Under the pieces are notes generated by a model. The model searched no databases, was not told the DNA's origin, and saw only the letters and a list, made by a program, of their open reading frames with translations. The position numbers and the translations under genes were made by a program. From positions 161,493 through 225,492 of the forward strand of contig CAZTMT010000004.1 of assembly GCA_964615335.1 (NCBI GenBank): 64,000 nt of DNA. Reading direction: 5' to 3'. Positions 47,946-55,663 of this stretch are shown here, one piece after another; the stretch's first letter is position 1, and each line of letters starts with the position of its first letter. This DNA comes from HR10 sp964615335. Lineage in GTDB: Bacteria; Acidobacteriota; Blastocatellia; HR10.

Positions 47946-47986
47946 GAAGCGAACCCTTGAGGGCATGAAGAGAGTGGAGCGCGAGG

Positions 47987-48847
47987 ATGGGGATGATGGG
48001 ACTTCGTTCATCCGACCTCTTCCGGCTGGCCGAAGATTTCCTCGCCGAGGATCTCGGTCGGGGAGACGTGACCACAGAAGCCGTCGTTCTGCCGGGAGTG
48101 CGAGCGCGCGGGCGGTTCCTGGCCAAGCAGGATCTGGTCGTCGCCGGCCTGGAAATCGCCGATGCCGTCTTCGCCGTACTGGATTCCTCGGTGGAGATCG
48201 AGGCCTTTGTGACCGATGGGGATCGCGTGCGCGCCGGCGAGGTCTTCGCGCGCGTGGAAGGTCCGGCCGACGTGCTGCTGGCAGCCGAGCGCACGGCGCT
48301 CAATCTCTTGCAGCACCTCTCGGGCATTGCGACTTTGACGCGCGCCTTCGTGGAGGCCGTCGCCGGGACCCGCGCGCAGATCGTGGATACGCGCAAAACG
48401 CTCCCCGGGCTCCGCATGCTGCAAAAATATGCCGTCGCGGTTGGCGGAGGACGCAATCACCGATTCGGACTCGATGATGGCGTTCTGATCAAGGACAATC
48501 ACATCGCGCTAGCGGGCGGAGTGCGAACGGCTGTGGAGCGCGCGCGCCGGCAGCTCGGGCACAAGTATAAGATCGAGGTCGAGGTCTCCACGCTGGAGGA
48601 CCTGCAGGAAGCGCTCCAGGCGCATGCCGACGTCATCCTGCTCGATAATATGCCCCCGGAGATGGTGCGGGAGGCCGTGCGCCGGGCTCGGGAATACGCC
48701 CCCGATGTCCTTCTGGAAGCCTCCGGAGGGATCACGCTGGAGAACGTGCGCGCCTATGCCGAAGCGGGCGTGGATCTCATCTCTATCGGGGCGCTCACAC
48801 ATTCGGCTCCGGCCGCTGACATCAGCCTCAAGGTGACGACGCTCTGA
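47987..48847 (+). CDS. nadC: Nicotinate-nucleotide pyrophosphorylase (carboxylating)
   Basis: 286 residues. Quinolinate phosphoribosyltransferase motifs are complete: EDLGRGDVTTEAV, ALNLLQHLSGIATLTR, IVDTRKTLPGLRMLQKYAV, GGGRNHRFGLDDGVLIKDNH and EASGGITLENV. It makes nicotinate mononucleotide from quinolinate in NAD synthesis. It follows valS by 41 nt, probably in the same transcript; nadA and nadB are not in the window. Confidence 0.96.
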   Translation: MGMMGLRSSDLFRLAEDFLAEDLGRGDVTTEAVVLPGVRARGRFLAKQDLVVAGLEIADAVFAVLDSSVEIEAFVTDGDRVRAGEVFARVEGPADVLLAAERTALNLLQHLSGIATLTRAFVEAVAGTRAQIVDTRKTLPGLRMLQKYAVAVGGGRNHRFGLDDGVLIKDNHIALAGGVRTAVERARRQLGHKYKIEVEVSTLEDLQEALQAHADVILLDNMPPEMVREAVRRAREYAPDVLLEASGGITLENVRAYAEAGVDLISIGALTHSAPAADISLKVTTL

Positions 48848-48945
48848 GCGAAGCTTCCCCGGACAGAAGGGAGAAGGTCACCCGGTCAGGGAGGTGAAAC
48901 CTTCGCGCCAGAAGGCGGCCCCACCGTGCCCATCCCTTCGGAGAC

Positions 48946-50010
48946 TCACCGGCTCAGTTCCGCATCGGCACGGGGAGTGGCCACCGTTTCTTCGTCAAAG
49001 TAGAGTTCAGATTCCGGAAGAGGGCACTCTCCCAGAATCGTCGGCTGAGGAGTCCCGATCGCCTCGATGCGAATGAACGAGGACCGGTACCAGTCGCAAT
49101 CGGGCAGGTATCCTTCGATCCGAAAGAGTGAGGTCATGGCGTAGCTCGCGTAGAAGTGCTCCCATCGGTTCTCGCGCTCCGGATAGAGGCTGAAGTCGCG
49201 CAGAATGTCGGTGATGGCGAAGTTCATGCGGAGCAGAAGCTGCTGGATACGCTGCCACTTGGGCAGCGACGCCTCCAGCGTCGTCAGGCCGAAATACCCG
49301 GCCGCGTAGCGTCCGCGCAAACTCGCGGCGGCGCGCGAGAGGAACAGTTCGAATCCGGGCAGGGTTTCGACCGGATCGGTGAGGAACGTGTCGAAGCACG
49401 CCGTGAGATCCGGCGGGAGAGGATGGCGAATATCCAGCATGCGAAATTCGATAGAAAACCCCTGCTCGCGATTCACCTTTTGCAGGAAAGCGCCCAGGCG
49501 CTCATCCACATCAATGACCGTGATGCGCCGGGGCAATCCCGTCAGAGCCAGCGCGATGCTGACCAGATCATCATCGCCGATGAGCAGGATATCACGACTC
49601 GCCACATCGCCCATCCGGTGCATGAAGGCCACGCGAGCGATGGCATCTTGCGGGCGCATGAACCCTTGATCGTATTCGGCAACCGGCAAGGGACGATCGC
49701 GCACCAGCTCCGCAAAACGCTGCACCCAGGACGGAGGGAGGCGCAGCCCTTTCCCCCGACAGCCAGGACACAGAAGCTTCTCCCCCTGCGGCCGCGCGGC
49801 GCTCCACGCGCGTCCGGCCCGACGCCCCCTCGCGGTCGGGCCGATTTCTGCCCATCGGTCTCCCGACCGCTCGATCCACCCCTCGGCATGAAGGCGCTGC
49901 AGCGTCTCCAGAAGCTCACGAATCGAATACGGCCAGCGGCTCAAGACGTCCCACAGGCTCCGCCGACCGTTTCGTAGGATGGTGAGGAGAAGACTCCCAG
50001 GTTTTTCCAT
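48946..50010 (-). CDS. bpsA: N4-bis(aminopropyl)spermidine synthase (branched-chain polyamine synthase)
   Basis: 354 residues: N-terminal winged-helix-like domain (about 1-65), a CPGC motif at 81-84, then the Rossmann domain with DQGFMRPQDAIARVAFMH and the GDDD motif at residues 145-148, which is diagnostic of BpsA. The enzyme transfers aminopropyl groups from decarboxylated SAM onto the same nitrogen of spermidine; branched polyamines protect nucleic acids in thermophiles. Its start lies inside the 3' end of speD, giving a 70-nt overlap in another frame, and SpeD supplies the decarboxylated SAM. Confidence 0.88.
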   Translation of the reverse strand: MEKPGSLLLTILRNGRRSLWDVLSRWPYSIRELLETLQRLHAEGWIERSGDRWAEIGPTARGRRAGRAWSAARPQGEKLLCPGCRGKGLRLPPSWVQRFAELVRDRPLPVAEYDQGFMRPQDAIARVAFMHRMGDVASRDILLIGDDDLVSIALALTGLPRRITVIDVDERLGAFLQKVNREQGFSIEFRMLDIRHPLPPDLTACFDTFLTDPVETLPGFELFLSRAAASLRGRYAAGYFGLTTLEASLPKWQRIQQLLLRMNFAITDILRDFSLYPERENRWEHFYASYAMTSLFRIEGYLPDCDWYRSSFIRIEAIGTPQPTILGECPLPESELYFDEETVATPRADAELSR

Positions 50011-50351
50011 GATACGCCTCGATCGAGGATCTTTCGATCTACCTCCATCGGAGCCAGCTCCTTGCAGATCGCTTCGAAGGCGCGCAACGCTTGCTCTTCA
50101 GAGCTGCAACTGAAAATGTCCAGCGCAATATACCCCTCCTCCGGCCACGTGTGCACGCTCACGTGCGATTCGGAGAGAAGAACGAACCCCGTGACGCCAA
50201 AGGGATGAAATTGATGGAAGGAGCTAGTCAGGATCTTGAAGTCGTGATCGCGGAGGATTTTTAAAAGGAGCGGCTCCAAATTCTCAACGCGGCTGAGGGT
50301 TTGCGGGGCTACACCATACAATTCTCCGAGGATGTGAATGCCGATCGCCAT
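49941..50351 (-). CDS. speD: S-adenosylmethionine decarboxylase proenzyme
   Basis: 136 residues. Self-processing site Glu61-Ser62 in LSESHVSVHTWPEEGY gives the pyruvoyl cofactor; His67 and Cys82 of the active site are also present. It makes decarboxylated SAM, the aminopropyl donor for BpsA. Two ribosome-binding sites are visible: GGAGGG just before the ATG and a perfect AAGGAGGTGAT about 40 nt upstream that serves no obvious start. The C-terminal 20 residues after the conserved core overlap bpsA. Confidence 0.95.
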   Translation of the reverse strand: MAIGIHILGELYGVAPQTLSRVENLEPLLLKILRDHDFKILTSSFHQFHPFGVTGFVLLSESHVSVHTWPEEGYIALDIFSCSSEEQALRAFEAICKELAPMEVDRKILDRGVSWKNLGVFSSPSYETVGGACGTS

Positions 50352-50417
50352 GTCCCTTCACCCTCCTCGAATCGGATTCTCTATCACCTCCTTCGTTCAA
50401 CCAACAAGAAGCGAACC

Positions 50418-50471
50418 TGAACAATACAGGCTCTCATCCTTGCCGGTCACATGATTCGGCAAGATTGTTCA
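50418..50471 (-). promoter_or_regulatory. Nested inverted repeat at the 5' end of the speD transcript
   Basis: Outer arms TGAACAAT (50418-50425) and ATTGTTCA (50464-50471) are perfect 8-nt complements. Inner arms CTTGCCG (50439-50445) and CGGCAAG (50457-50463) are perfect 7-nt complements directly abutting the outer right arm. The outer right arm shares one base with the -10 box. The whole can be an operator, an RNA control element, or both. The inner loop contains ATGTGA on the minus strand. Confidence 0.5.
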
Positions 50472-50499
50472 ATATAGCCGCCTGATGCATGAAAATCAA
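50471..50499 (-). promoter_or_regulatory. Promoter of speD-bpsA
   Basis: Minus strand TTGATT (50494-50499), 17-nt spacer, TATATT (50471-50476). The expected start of transcription is about 50464, giving a leader of roughly 110 nt that carries the inner hairpin. Confidence 0.65.
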
Positions 50500-50799
50500 G
50501 GGCTTTTTGGTCCCTGCACCGAGGGATCGGTAACACGGCTCGGGAAAGCACACCTCCTCGTCCGCGGCAGCCCCAGCCGACTGGAACAGGAAACTGCGCC
50601 CGGCGCGGAATGCCCGTCCCGCGAGCCTTTGCCGTGCGCCCCCCCCATCCCGGGCAGGATCGCCTCTCGAGCGCCTGGTCCCCGGGCCCGGGGAACGCTC
50701 TCTTGACCTACCACAAAAGGCCAGAGATTTCCTCTTGATTTTTCCCAAACTCTGTAAGAGAATGACTCTTCACTAAACACCGCCCGCGAAATCACAGTT

Positions 50800-50816
50800 C
50801 CGCCTGGTCCAGGCGG
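50800..50816. repeat. Perfect 8-bp-arm palindrome upstream of the small peptide gene
   Basis: CCGCCTGG T CCAGGCGG, 76 nt before the ATG at 50892. Probably an operator or small hairpin. Apart from it and the speD promoter, the 50472-50891 stretch holds no convincing gene or known RNA family that I can see. Confidence 0.4.
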
Positions 50817-50891
50817 CGTGCTTCCAGAGAATATGCCGGAAACCAAGATTCACTTTGAAGAGGATTGAAACAAAGAAAGGAGGGAAAAGCC

Positions 50892-51059
50892 ATGACGCTG
50901 ACGAAGTGGTTTATTCTGATCCTGCTGAGCCTTCTGATGAGCGGTTCGACGTGGTTCACGCGTGAACCCGATCTGCGGACGCCCGATCAAGTTACAATAG
51001 CGAGCGATGGCTTGTGTTGTGCGATAGGTCTCTCCTGCTGCTCGACATCGCCCAAATAA
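50892..51059 (+). CDS. Small exported Cys-rich peptide
   Basis: 55 residues with a strong AAAGGAGGG ribosome-binding site 8 nt before the ATG, which is the main reason to believe it. A hydrophobic segment (LTKWFILILLSLLMSG) acts as signal peptide or anchor, followed by a short polar stretch and a tail with two cysteine pairs, CCAIGLSCC, ending STSPK. It faces the CHAT-protein gene, with 22 bp between stop codons. Nothing similar is known to me. It could be a signalling or structural peptide, a modified peptide precursor, or chance. Confidence 0.45.
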   Translation: MTLTKWFILILLSLLMSGSTWFTREPDLRTPDQVTIASDGLCCAIGLSCCSTSPK

Positions 51060-51081
51060 ATCCCCTGCCAGTGATCTCAAT

Positions 51082-54030
51082 CTAAGACGGTCCGATCAGG
51101 ACAAACGGCGCCCAGTAAAACGGCGCGAGCCCGCGACCGATGAGCGTGAGCTTCGCCAGGCGCAGAGCGTGTGAGGTCGTGAGGCCGCGCACAAGGAGGC
51201 CTTCATAAAAATTCGTCATGAGCATCCGCGTCGCCGCATCTTCGACCTTCCAGAGGGAACCGCAAACGCGGCGCGCTCCGGCTAGAAGAAACGCGCGGCC
51301 AAGACCGATGACAGATTCGGCTTCGGTCTTCTGCCCTATTCCGGTTTCGCATCCGCTCAGGACGACGAGATCGGCATTCAAGCGCAAGCGCGCGATCTCG
51401 GCGGCGGTGAGGACGCCATCTTCGCGAGAATCTCTATCCGCGAGCGAGAGGATGACGGCCGAGAAGTTTCCATCCTCGGCATCGGCCACGGCGTGTGTCG
51501 CCAGGTGGACGAGGCGATAGGCTGTGAGATCGCCCTGCTTCAGGTTCCGTTCGCTGGCGTCGAATCCGAGCCAGACGGTCGGTTGCCATCGGCGTCGTGC
51601 GCTGAGCGCAGCGATCTCGCGCACTTCCTGCTCCGTCAAGGGGAGGCGGTGCAACCCCCCGCGAAGGCGTCCGCTCGCGTTCATCGCGACGAGCGAAGAG
51701 GGTGCTCCTTCCGCCAGCTTCCTGGCGCGCGGATCGTCCGTGTTGAAGACAGGGTCGCCGACAAGAAGCACTTCGCCTCTTGGATCGAATCGCCCGGGCC
51801 GCTGGGCGATCTCGACGAGCACAGAAACCGACGGAGCGTATGTGATCGCATGATCCTGGACGAGATAGCGCGCGTTCCCATCACCTGGCGCGCTTGCGAC
51901 AAGAGCTTCAAAAGCCAGGTTGTAGAGCGCTGCATCGGGGATGATGACAAGCTCGCGATCGCGAATCACGTGTGCGGCCGGACGAACGAGCATCTCGTAG
52001 AGCCGATGAGCCGCCTGCGCGTAGGCATGTAGGGCTTCGGGAGTGCGCCCCGCTGCTGTGGCCTGCCGCCGAATGTGGGCGCGCCACTCAGCCACAGCAT
52101 CACGAATCGTCGTCCAATCGGGCAGCTTGAAGAGGTGAATCTGCTCGCGCGTGAGGACAAGGAGGAAGCTTTCCTGGATGCCGAGCTGATAGAAGAGAAT
52201 GGCCACGTTGGGATGCGCCGCGAGATATTCGCGCTGCACGCGCTCGGCTATAAGCGGCGCGGTCCATGCCTTCTCCACCCCTCCGGCTACGGCGCGGCGG
52301 ATGCGCGCCTGCAGTCGAATCCGCTCGTTGAGGAGTCGCGCCCGCTCTTCCTCCAGGCGGTCGAGCGTCGAAGCGTCCAGTGTTCCACTCTCGCGCGCCA
52401 GAACGATCTGGCGCCCGAGCGCCGAGAGGCGGTCCAGGAGTGCTCGCTCTTCTTCGAAGAGGTCTGCGGCCTCCGGCGCGCCCCCCCCGGATCCGTTCCG
52501 AACGGGTATTCTCAGAGCGGCGAGCTGCTCAAGCAGCGTGCGGCTGCGACTCCGCTCAGCGATGTCGAAGGCCTGGCGCGCGTACTCTTCATTGGGGTGG
52601 CGGACGTAGAGCGCATAGAGATTTCGGATGATTTGCGTGGAGATCGTCTTGGAGTATGAGAGGAACCGCTGGCGCAACTCCTCGATTGTCGCCTGCGCCC
52701 AGGCGCGCTCCATCAGGCGCAGGGCTTCCATGCCGAGCTGCAGAGCCGCTTCGTGATTCCCGCGTAGCATCTCTCCATCGGCCTGCATCTGCAAAGCTAT
52801 GCGCCGGGGATTTGGATCCTCATCATTTGGATCGGTTAGTTCAACAGCCTCCCGGGCCGAGCGAATCATCTCTTCGACGTCTTTCGACAAGTAATATCCC
52901 CCGCTCATCACGACGAGGGCGGCACTCTCCTGATCGGGACACTGGAGGCGGCGGGCCAGATCGCGCGCTTCGGAAGCGAGGCGCAACCCTTCCGAGATAT
53001 TTCCTCGCATGAGAGAGGCTTCGGCCAGTCGCGAAGCGGCCAGGATTCGAAGCGTGGGCTCGACGCCCTGACTCAACTCGTACGCGCGCTCGGCGTAGGT
53101 GAGCGCGCGTTCTCTCTCCGAGAGGCGGAGGAGGTCGAACAGAGACGAATAGAGGCGAACCAGCAGCGTGGGATGTTTCAACCGTTCGGCGTGCCGAAGT
53201 GCCGTGCGGTAGTACGATGTCGCCGCATCGTTTCGGTCCAGAGTGCGGTAGAGATCGCCAAGCTGAGTGAGTGTGAGAGCGGTCGCATATGGGGCGGAGC
53301 GCAACTTCTCGGCCAGAGCGAGCGTCTGTTCCAGCTTGGCGATCGCTTGCTCGTAGCGTGCGCGGCGGGCGAGCAGCGCAGCCTGCTCCAGGCCCACGGC
53401 CCATTGACCGTAGAGGAAATCGGCTTCTTTGGCCGCCGCGAGACTTTTCGCATAATGGGCTTCGGCTTCAGCCCAACGCCGATGCGCGCGCAGATACCGC
53501 CCGAGCGCCAGATGCAGCCAGCTCAGAGCGCGCCGATTCCCCCGACTCTCGGCCCATTGGAGTCCACGGTGAAACTGCCTGAGCACATCGGCTTCGCGCC
53601 AGAGCGGCTCCTCATCGCCCGGCTGGAGCGAGAGCCAGTATGTCCCATATTGATCGGCATTCGTCCCGCAGACGATCACCGTGTAGCGTCCGCTCATGGG
53701 CAGCGTCGTGCGTACGCGCGCCGTGAAGAACCAGTCCTCGTCCTCGCTCCAGGCGATCGGGCGTCCCCAGGGACCGAGAAGCTGTAGCGAGGGATCGAAT
53801 TCGTATGAAGTAGCGGTAAGCGTGATCCGCTGACCGGCCTCGGCCTGAAAAGTCCAGAAGTGCTTGGGTCCGCATACGTTCTCCGGGAGGAATGAATCAT
53901 GAGGACCGAGGAATGCTTCTCGATGCTCGCCCAGGCCGATCATTTGCGCCGCCGGAGCGCGTCCGAGCACAAGCGCGAGCACAAGGGCGAAGCCGACCAA
54001 AAGGCTCACGACGATGAGGGCGCGTCTCAT
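51082..54030 (-). CDS. Exported TPR-CHAT caspase-like peptidase
   Basis: 982 residues: membrane anchor or signal sequence (ALIVVSLLVGFALVLALVLG), a PPC-like beta domain (to about residue 145), many TPR-type repeats (150-520), a helical linker, and a C-terminal CHAT domain with the catalytic pair His in RLVHLATHAV and Cys in LVVLSGCETGIG. CHAT domains are caspase-like cysteine peptidases; TPR-CHAT proteins cut specific partners in defence or stress responses. The start at 54030 has GAGGAG at proper distance. It is the third gene after an ECF sigma factor and its anti-sigma factor, so sigma-dependent induction is likely. Location outside the cytosol is unusual compared with defence CHAT proteins. 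Confidence 0.9.
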   Translation of the reverse strand: MRRALIVVSLLVGFALVLALVLGRAPAAQMIGLGEHREAFLGPHDSFLPENVCGPKHFWTFQAEAGQRITLTATSYEFDPSLQLLGPWGRPIAWSEDEDWFFTARVRTTLPMSGRYTVIVCGTNADQYGTYWLSLQPGDEEPLWREADVLRQFHRGLQWAESRGNRRALSWLHLALGRYLRAHRRWAEAEAHYAKSLAAAKEADFLYGQWAVGLEQAALLARRARYEQAIAKLEQTLALAEKLRSAPYATALTLTQLGDLYRTLDRNDAATSYYRTALRHAERLKHPTLLVRLYSSLFDLLRLSERERALTYAERAYELSQGVEPTLRILAASRLAEASLMRGNISEGLRLASEARDLARRLQCPDQESAALVVMSGGYYLSKDVEEMIRSAREAVELTDPNDEDPNPRRIALQMQADGEMLRGNHEAALQLGMEALRLMERAWAQATIEELRQRFLSYSKTISTQIIRNLYALYVRHPNEEYARQAFDIAERSRSRTLLEQLAALRIPVRNGSGGGAPEAADLFEEERALLDRLSALGRQIVLARESGTLDASTLDRLEEERARLLNERIRLQARIRRAVAGGVEKAWTAPLIAERVQREYLAAHPNVAILFYQLGIQESFLLVLTREQIHLFKLPDWTTIRDAVAEWRAHIRRQATAAGRTPEALHAYAQAAHRLYEMLVRPAAHVIRDRELVIIPDAALYNLAFEALVASAPGDGNARYLVQDHAITYAPSVSVLVEIAQRPGRFDPRGEVLLVGDPVFNTDDPRARKLAEGAPSSLVAMNASGRLRGGLHRLPLTEQEVREIAALSARRRWQPTVWLGFDASERNLKQGDLTAYRLVHLATHAVADAEDGNFSAVILSLADRDSREDGVLTAAEIARLRLNADLVVLSGCETGIGQKTEAESVIGLGRAFLLAGARRVCGSLWKVEDAATRMLMTNFYEGLLVRGLTTSHALRLAKLTLIGRGLAPFYWAPFVLIGPS

Positions 54031-54041
54031 CGTATGACTCC

Positions 54042-54854
54042 TCAAGGTCTCACGGTCTCCGATCGCAGGATCTTTCGTTTCATCTGGGCGGCCTGGGCGC
54101 GATAGCGGCTATTGCCGGCCAGGATCGCCTCCAGCTCGCGCAGCGCTTCCTCCCGTTGGCCGGCTTGAGCATAGGCGAGCGCGAGATAATAGCGGCTGCG
54201 GTCGGCTTCTTCCCCCACACTGTGGAGGACGGCCTGCCGAAGCGGAGCGATCGCTTCCTGCGGACGCTGGAGTCGAAGCCAGGAGACGCCCAGATAGAAA
54301 TGCGCTTCGGCGTTCTCGGGCTCCAGGCGCGTGATGGGTTCCAGGATTTCAATCGTGCGAATGAAATCACCTTTCTCGTAGGCCGAGATCGCACGGGCGA
54401 GCGCCGCCTCGGTCTCCGGGCTTCGCAGACGCGCCAGGTCGCGAGTCGATGGGACGGCCGGTTTCGGCGCGGGACTCGCTTCCGGCGAGGCGACGCGCGG
54501 CGCCTGCGGCAGCTCTTCGGGCGGATGCAGCCAGCGGATGAGGGCCCATCCCGCGCCCACGATCAGAAGGATCGAAGCCGCCCAGGCGATCGCTCGCCAC
54601 CTTTCACGAAGCACGAGAGGCATCCTTTGCATAAAGACCTCCGCCTTTGAGGGACTCGCCTTTGAGGCTAAAGCGGCTTCGCGTCGAGCGCGCAAGAGGT
54701 CCATGATCGGCTCCATCGCATACAGCTCGGCATGGCAGAAGTCGCACTGCAGAAGATGATTCGCGAAGGCCTCCCGTTCCTCAGGCTCCAGCATGCCCAG
54801 CTCGTATCGCGCGAGCAGCCGTCCGATTTTGCGATTCGTGCACTTTTCAGACAT
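54042..54854 (-). CDS. Zinc-finger transmembrane anti-sigma factor with periplasmic TPR domain
   Basis: 270 residues. Cytosolic zf-HC2-type zinc site (Cys5, then HLLQCDFC around residues 33-40), a membrane helix (AIAWAASILLIVGAGWALI), a Pro/Ala linker, and at least three TPR units outside (ISAYEKGDFIRTIEILEPITRLEPENAEAHFYLGV as the first, shortened here by description). It should hold the sigma factor encoded upstream inactive until the outer domain senses something. The TPR part may contact the TPR-CHAT protein encoded next. Confidence 0.85.
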   Translation of the reverse strand: MSEKCTNRKIGRLLARYELGMLEPEEREAFANHLLQCDFCHAELYAMEPIMDLLRARREAALASKASPSKAEVFMQRMPLVLRERWRAIAWAASILLIVGAGWALIRWLHPPEELPQAPRVASPEASPAPKPAVPSTRDLARLRSPETEAALARAISAYEKGDFIRTIEILEPITRLEPENAEAHFYLGVSWLRLQRPQEAIAPLRQAVLHSVGEEADRSRYYLALAYAQAGQREEALRELEAILAGNSRYRAQAAQMKRKILRSETVRP

Positions 54855-54866
54855 GATGCGCTCTCC

Positions 54867-55466
54867 TCACAGCTCGATCCCCCATTTCTCTCGGAGGAGG
54901 CGTCGCAGGGCGTGACGACAGCGATGGAGCTGAACGTCAAACAGGCCCGGCGAGATGCCCAAGCGCTCGCACAACTCCTTTTTGCTCATCCCTTCGCAAA
55001 TGCCCCGAAAGATCGCCCCGCAGCGAGGCTTCGTGCGCTCCAGTTCCTCTAGCGCCTGCTCCAGAATACGTTGCAATTCGGCCGCCTCCAGCTCGGCTTC
55101 CATTCGGTAGGACACCCGCGCTTCTTCCAGAGGGACCTCCCGAGGTCGCCGATAGGCGCGCAGTTGATGGAGATTACCCAGCTTATTCCGCAGGACCGTC
55201 CGCGCGAACCGCATCACGTTCTCCCACGCTCTGAACTCCGACAGGTGCTCGCGAACCAGAATCAGGGTCTCTTGGGTTGCATCCTCCGCATCGGCGAAGG
55301 GCAAACCAATACTCCAAGTTTTGAGTTTAGCTATGGCGAAAATTCTTGCGCGCAGGAATGAAAACAATTCTTCGAGCGCTCTTGGGTCCCCTTGCTGAGC
55401 CTGCCACAGCAATGCCGTCAGCTCGGCCTCTGTGTAGGTGCGCGTTTCTTTCTCTGTAGCTTCCAT
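54867..55466 (-). CDS. ECF-type RNA polymerase sigma factor
   Basis: 199 residues with a sigma2 region (FADAEDATQETLILVREHL, the conserved DAxQET stretch) and a sigma4 helix-turn-helix (GMSKKELCERLGISPGLFDVQLHRCRHALRRLL). First gene of an operon with the anti-sigma factor and TPR-CHAT protein. Promoter at 55497-55525. Confidence 0.88.
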   Translation of the reverse strand: MEATEKETRTYTEAELTALLWQAQQGDPRALEELFSFLRARIFAIAKLKTWSIGLPFADAEDATQETLILVREHLSEFRAWENVMRFARTVLRNKLGNLHQLRAYRRPREVPLEEARVSYRMEAELEAAELQRILEQALEELERTKPRCGAIFRGICEGMSKKELCERLGISPGLFDVQLHRCRHALRRLLREKWGIEL

Positions 55467-55496
55467 GACTCCTCCCGCCGAGCGACTTGCGCAGCA

Positions 55497-55525
55497 AGCA
55501 TATCACATGTTCGAGAGCTTGACAA
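55497..55525 (-). promoter_or_regulatory. Promoter of the ECF/anti-sigma/CHAT operon
   Basis: Minus strand TTGTCA (55520-55525), 17-nt spacer, TATGCT (55497-55502). It looks like a sigma70 promoter; an autoregulated ECF promoter was not recognised. A perfect 12-bp palindrome GGGCGATCGCCC lies at 55575-55586 between the divergent genes. Confidence 0.55.
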
Positions 55526-55611
55526 CAACATGCGGGCCTCCGAAGCAGAGTCTCCCCGGAAAGTCCATGCGTTCGGGCGATCGCCCATGATTTGCAGCCG
55601 GGCTCCGTCCC

Positions 55612-55641
55612 TTGCCGTGTGTGACCTCGCCGCCGTATTCT
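55612..55641 (+). promoter_or_regulatory. Promoter of the GT9 glycosyltransferase
   Basis: TTGCCG (55612-55617), 18-nt spacer, TATTCT (55636-55641), 22 nt before the ATG at 55664. Confidence 0.45.
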
Positions 55642-55663
55642 CCTGGGTCGGGGGGCGAGAAGA

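Noticed and set aside
50500..50720. Riboswitch or structural RNA between speD and the small peptide gene
   Set aside because: I looked on both strands for cobalamin, SAM, lysine, TPP, SRP RNA, RNase P and 6S core motifs and found none convincing.
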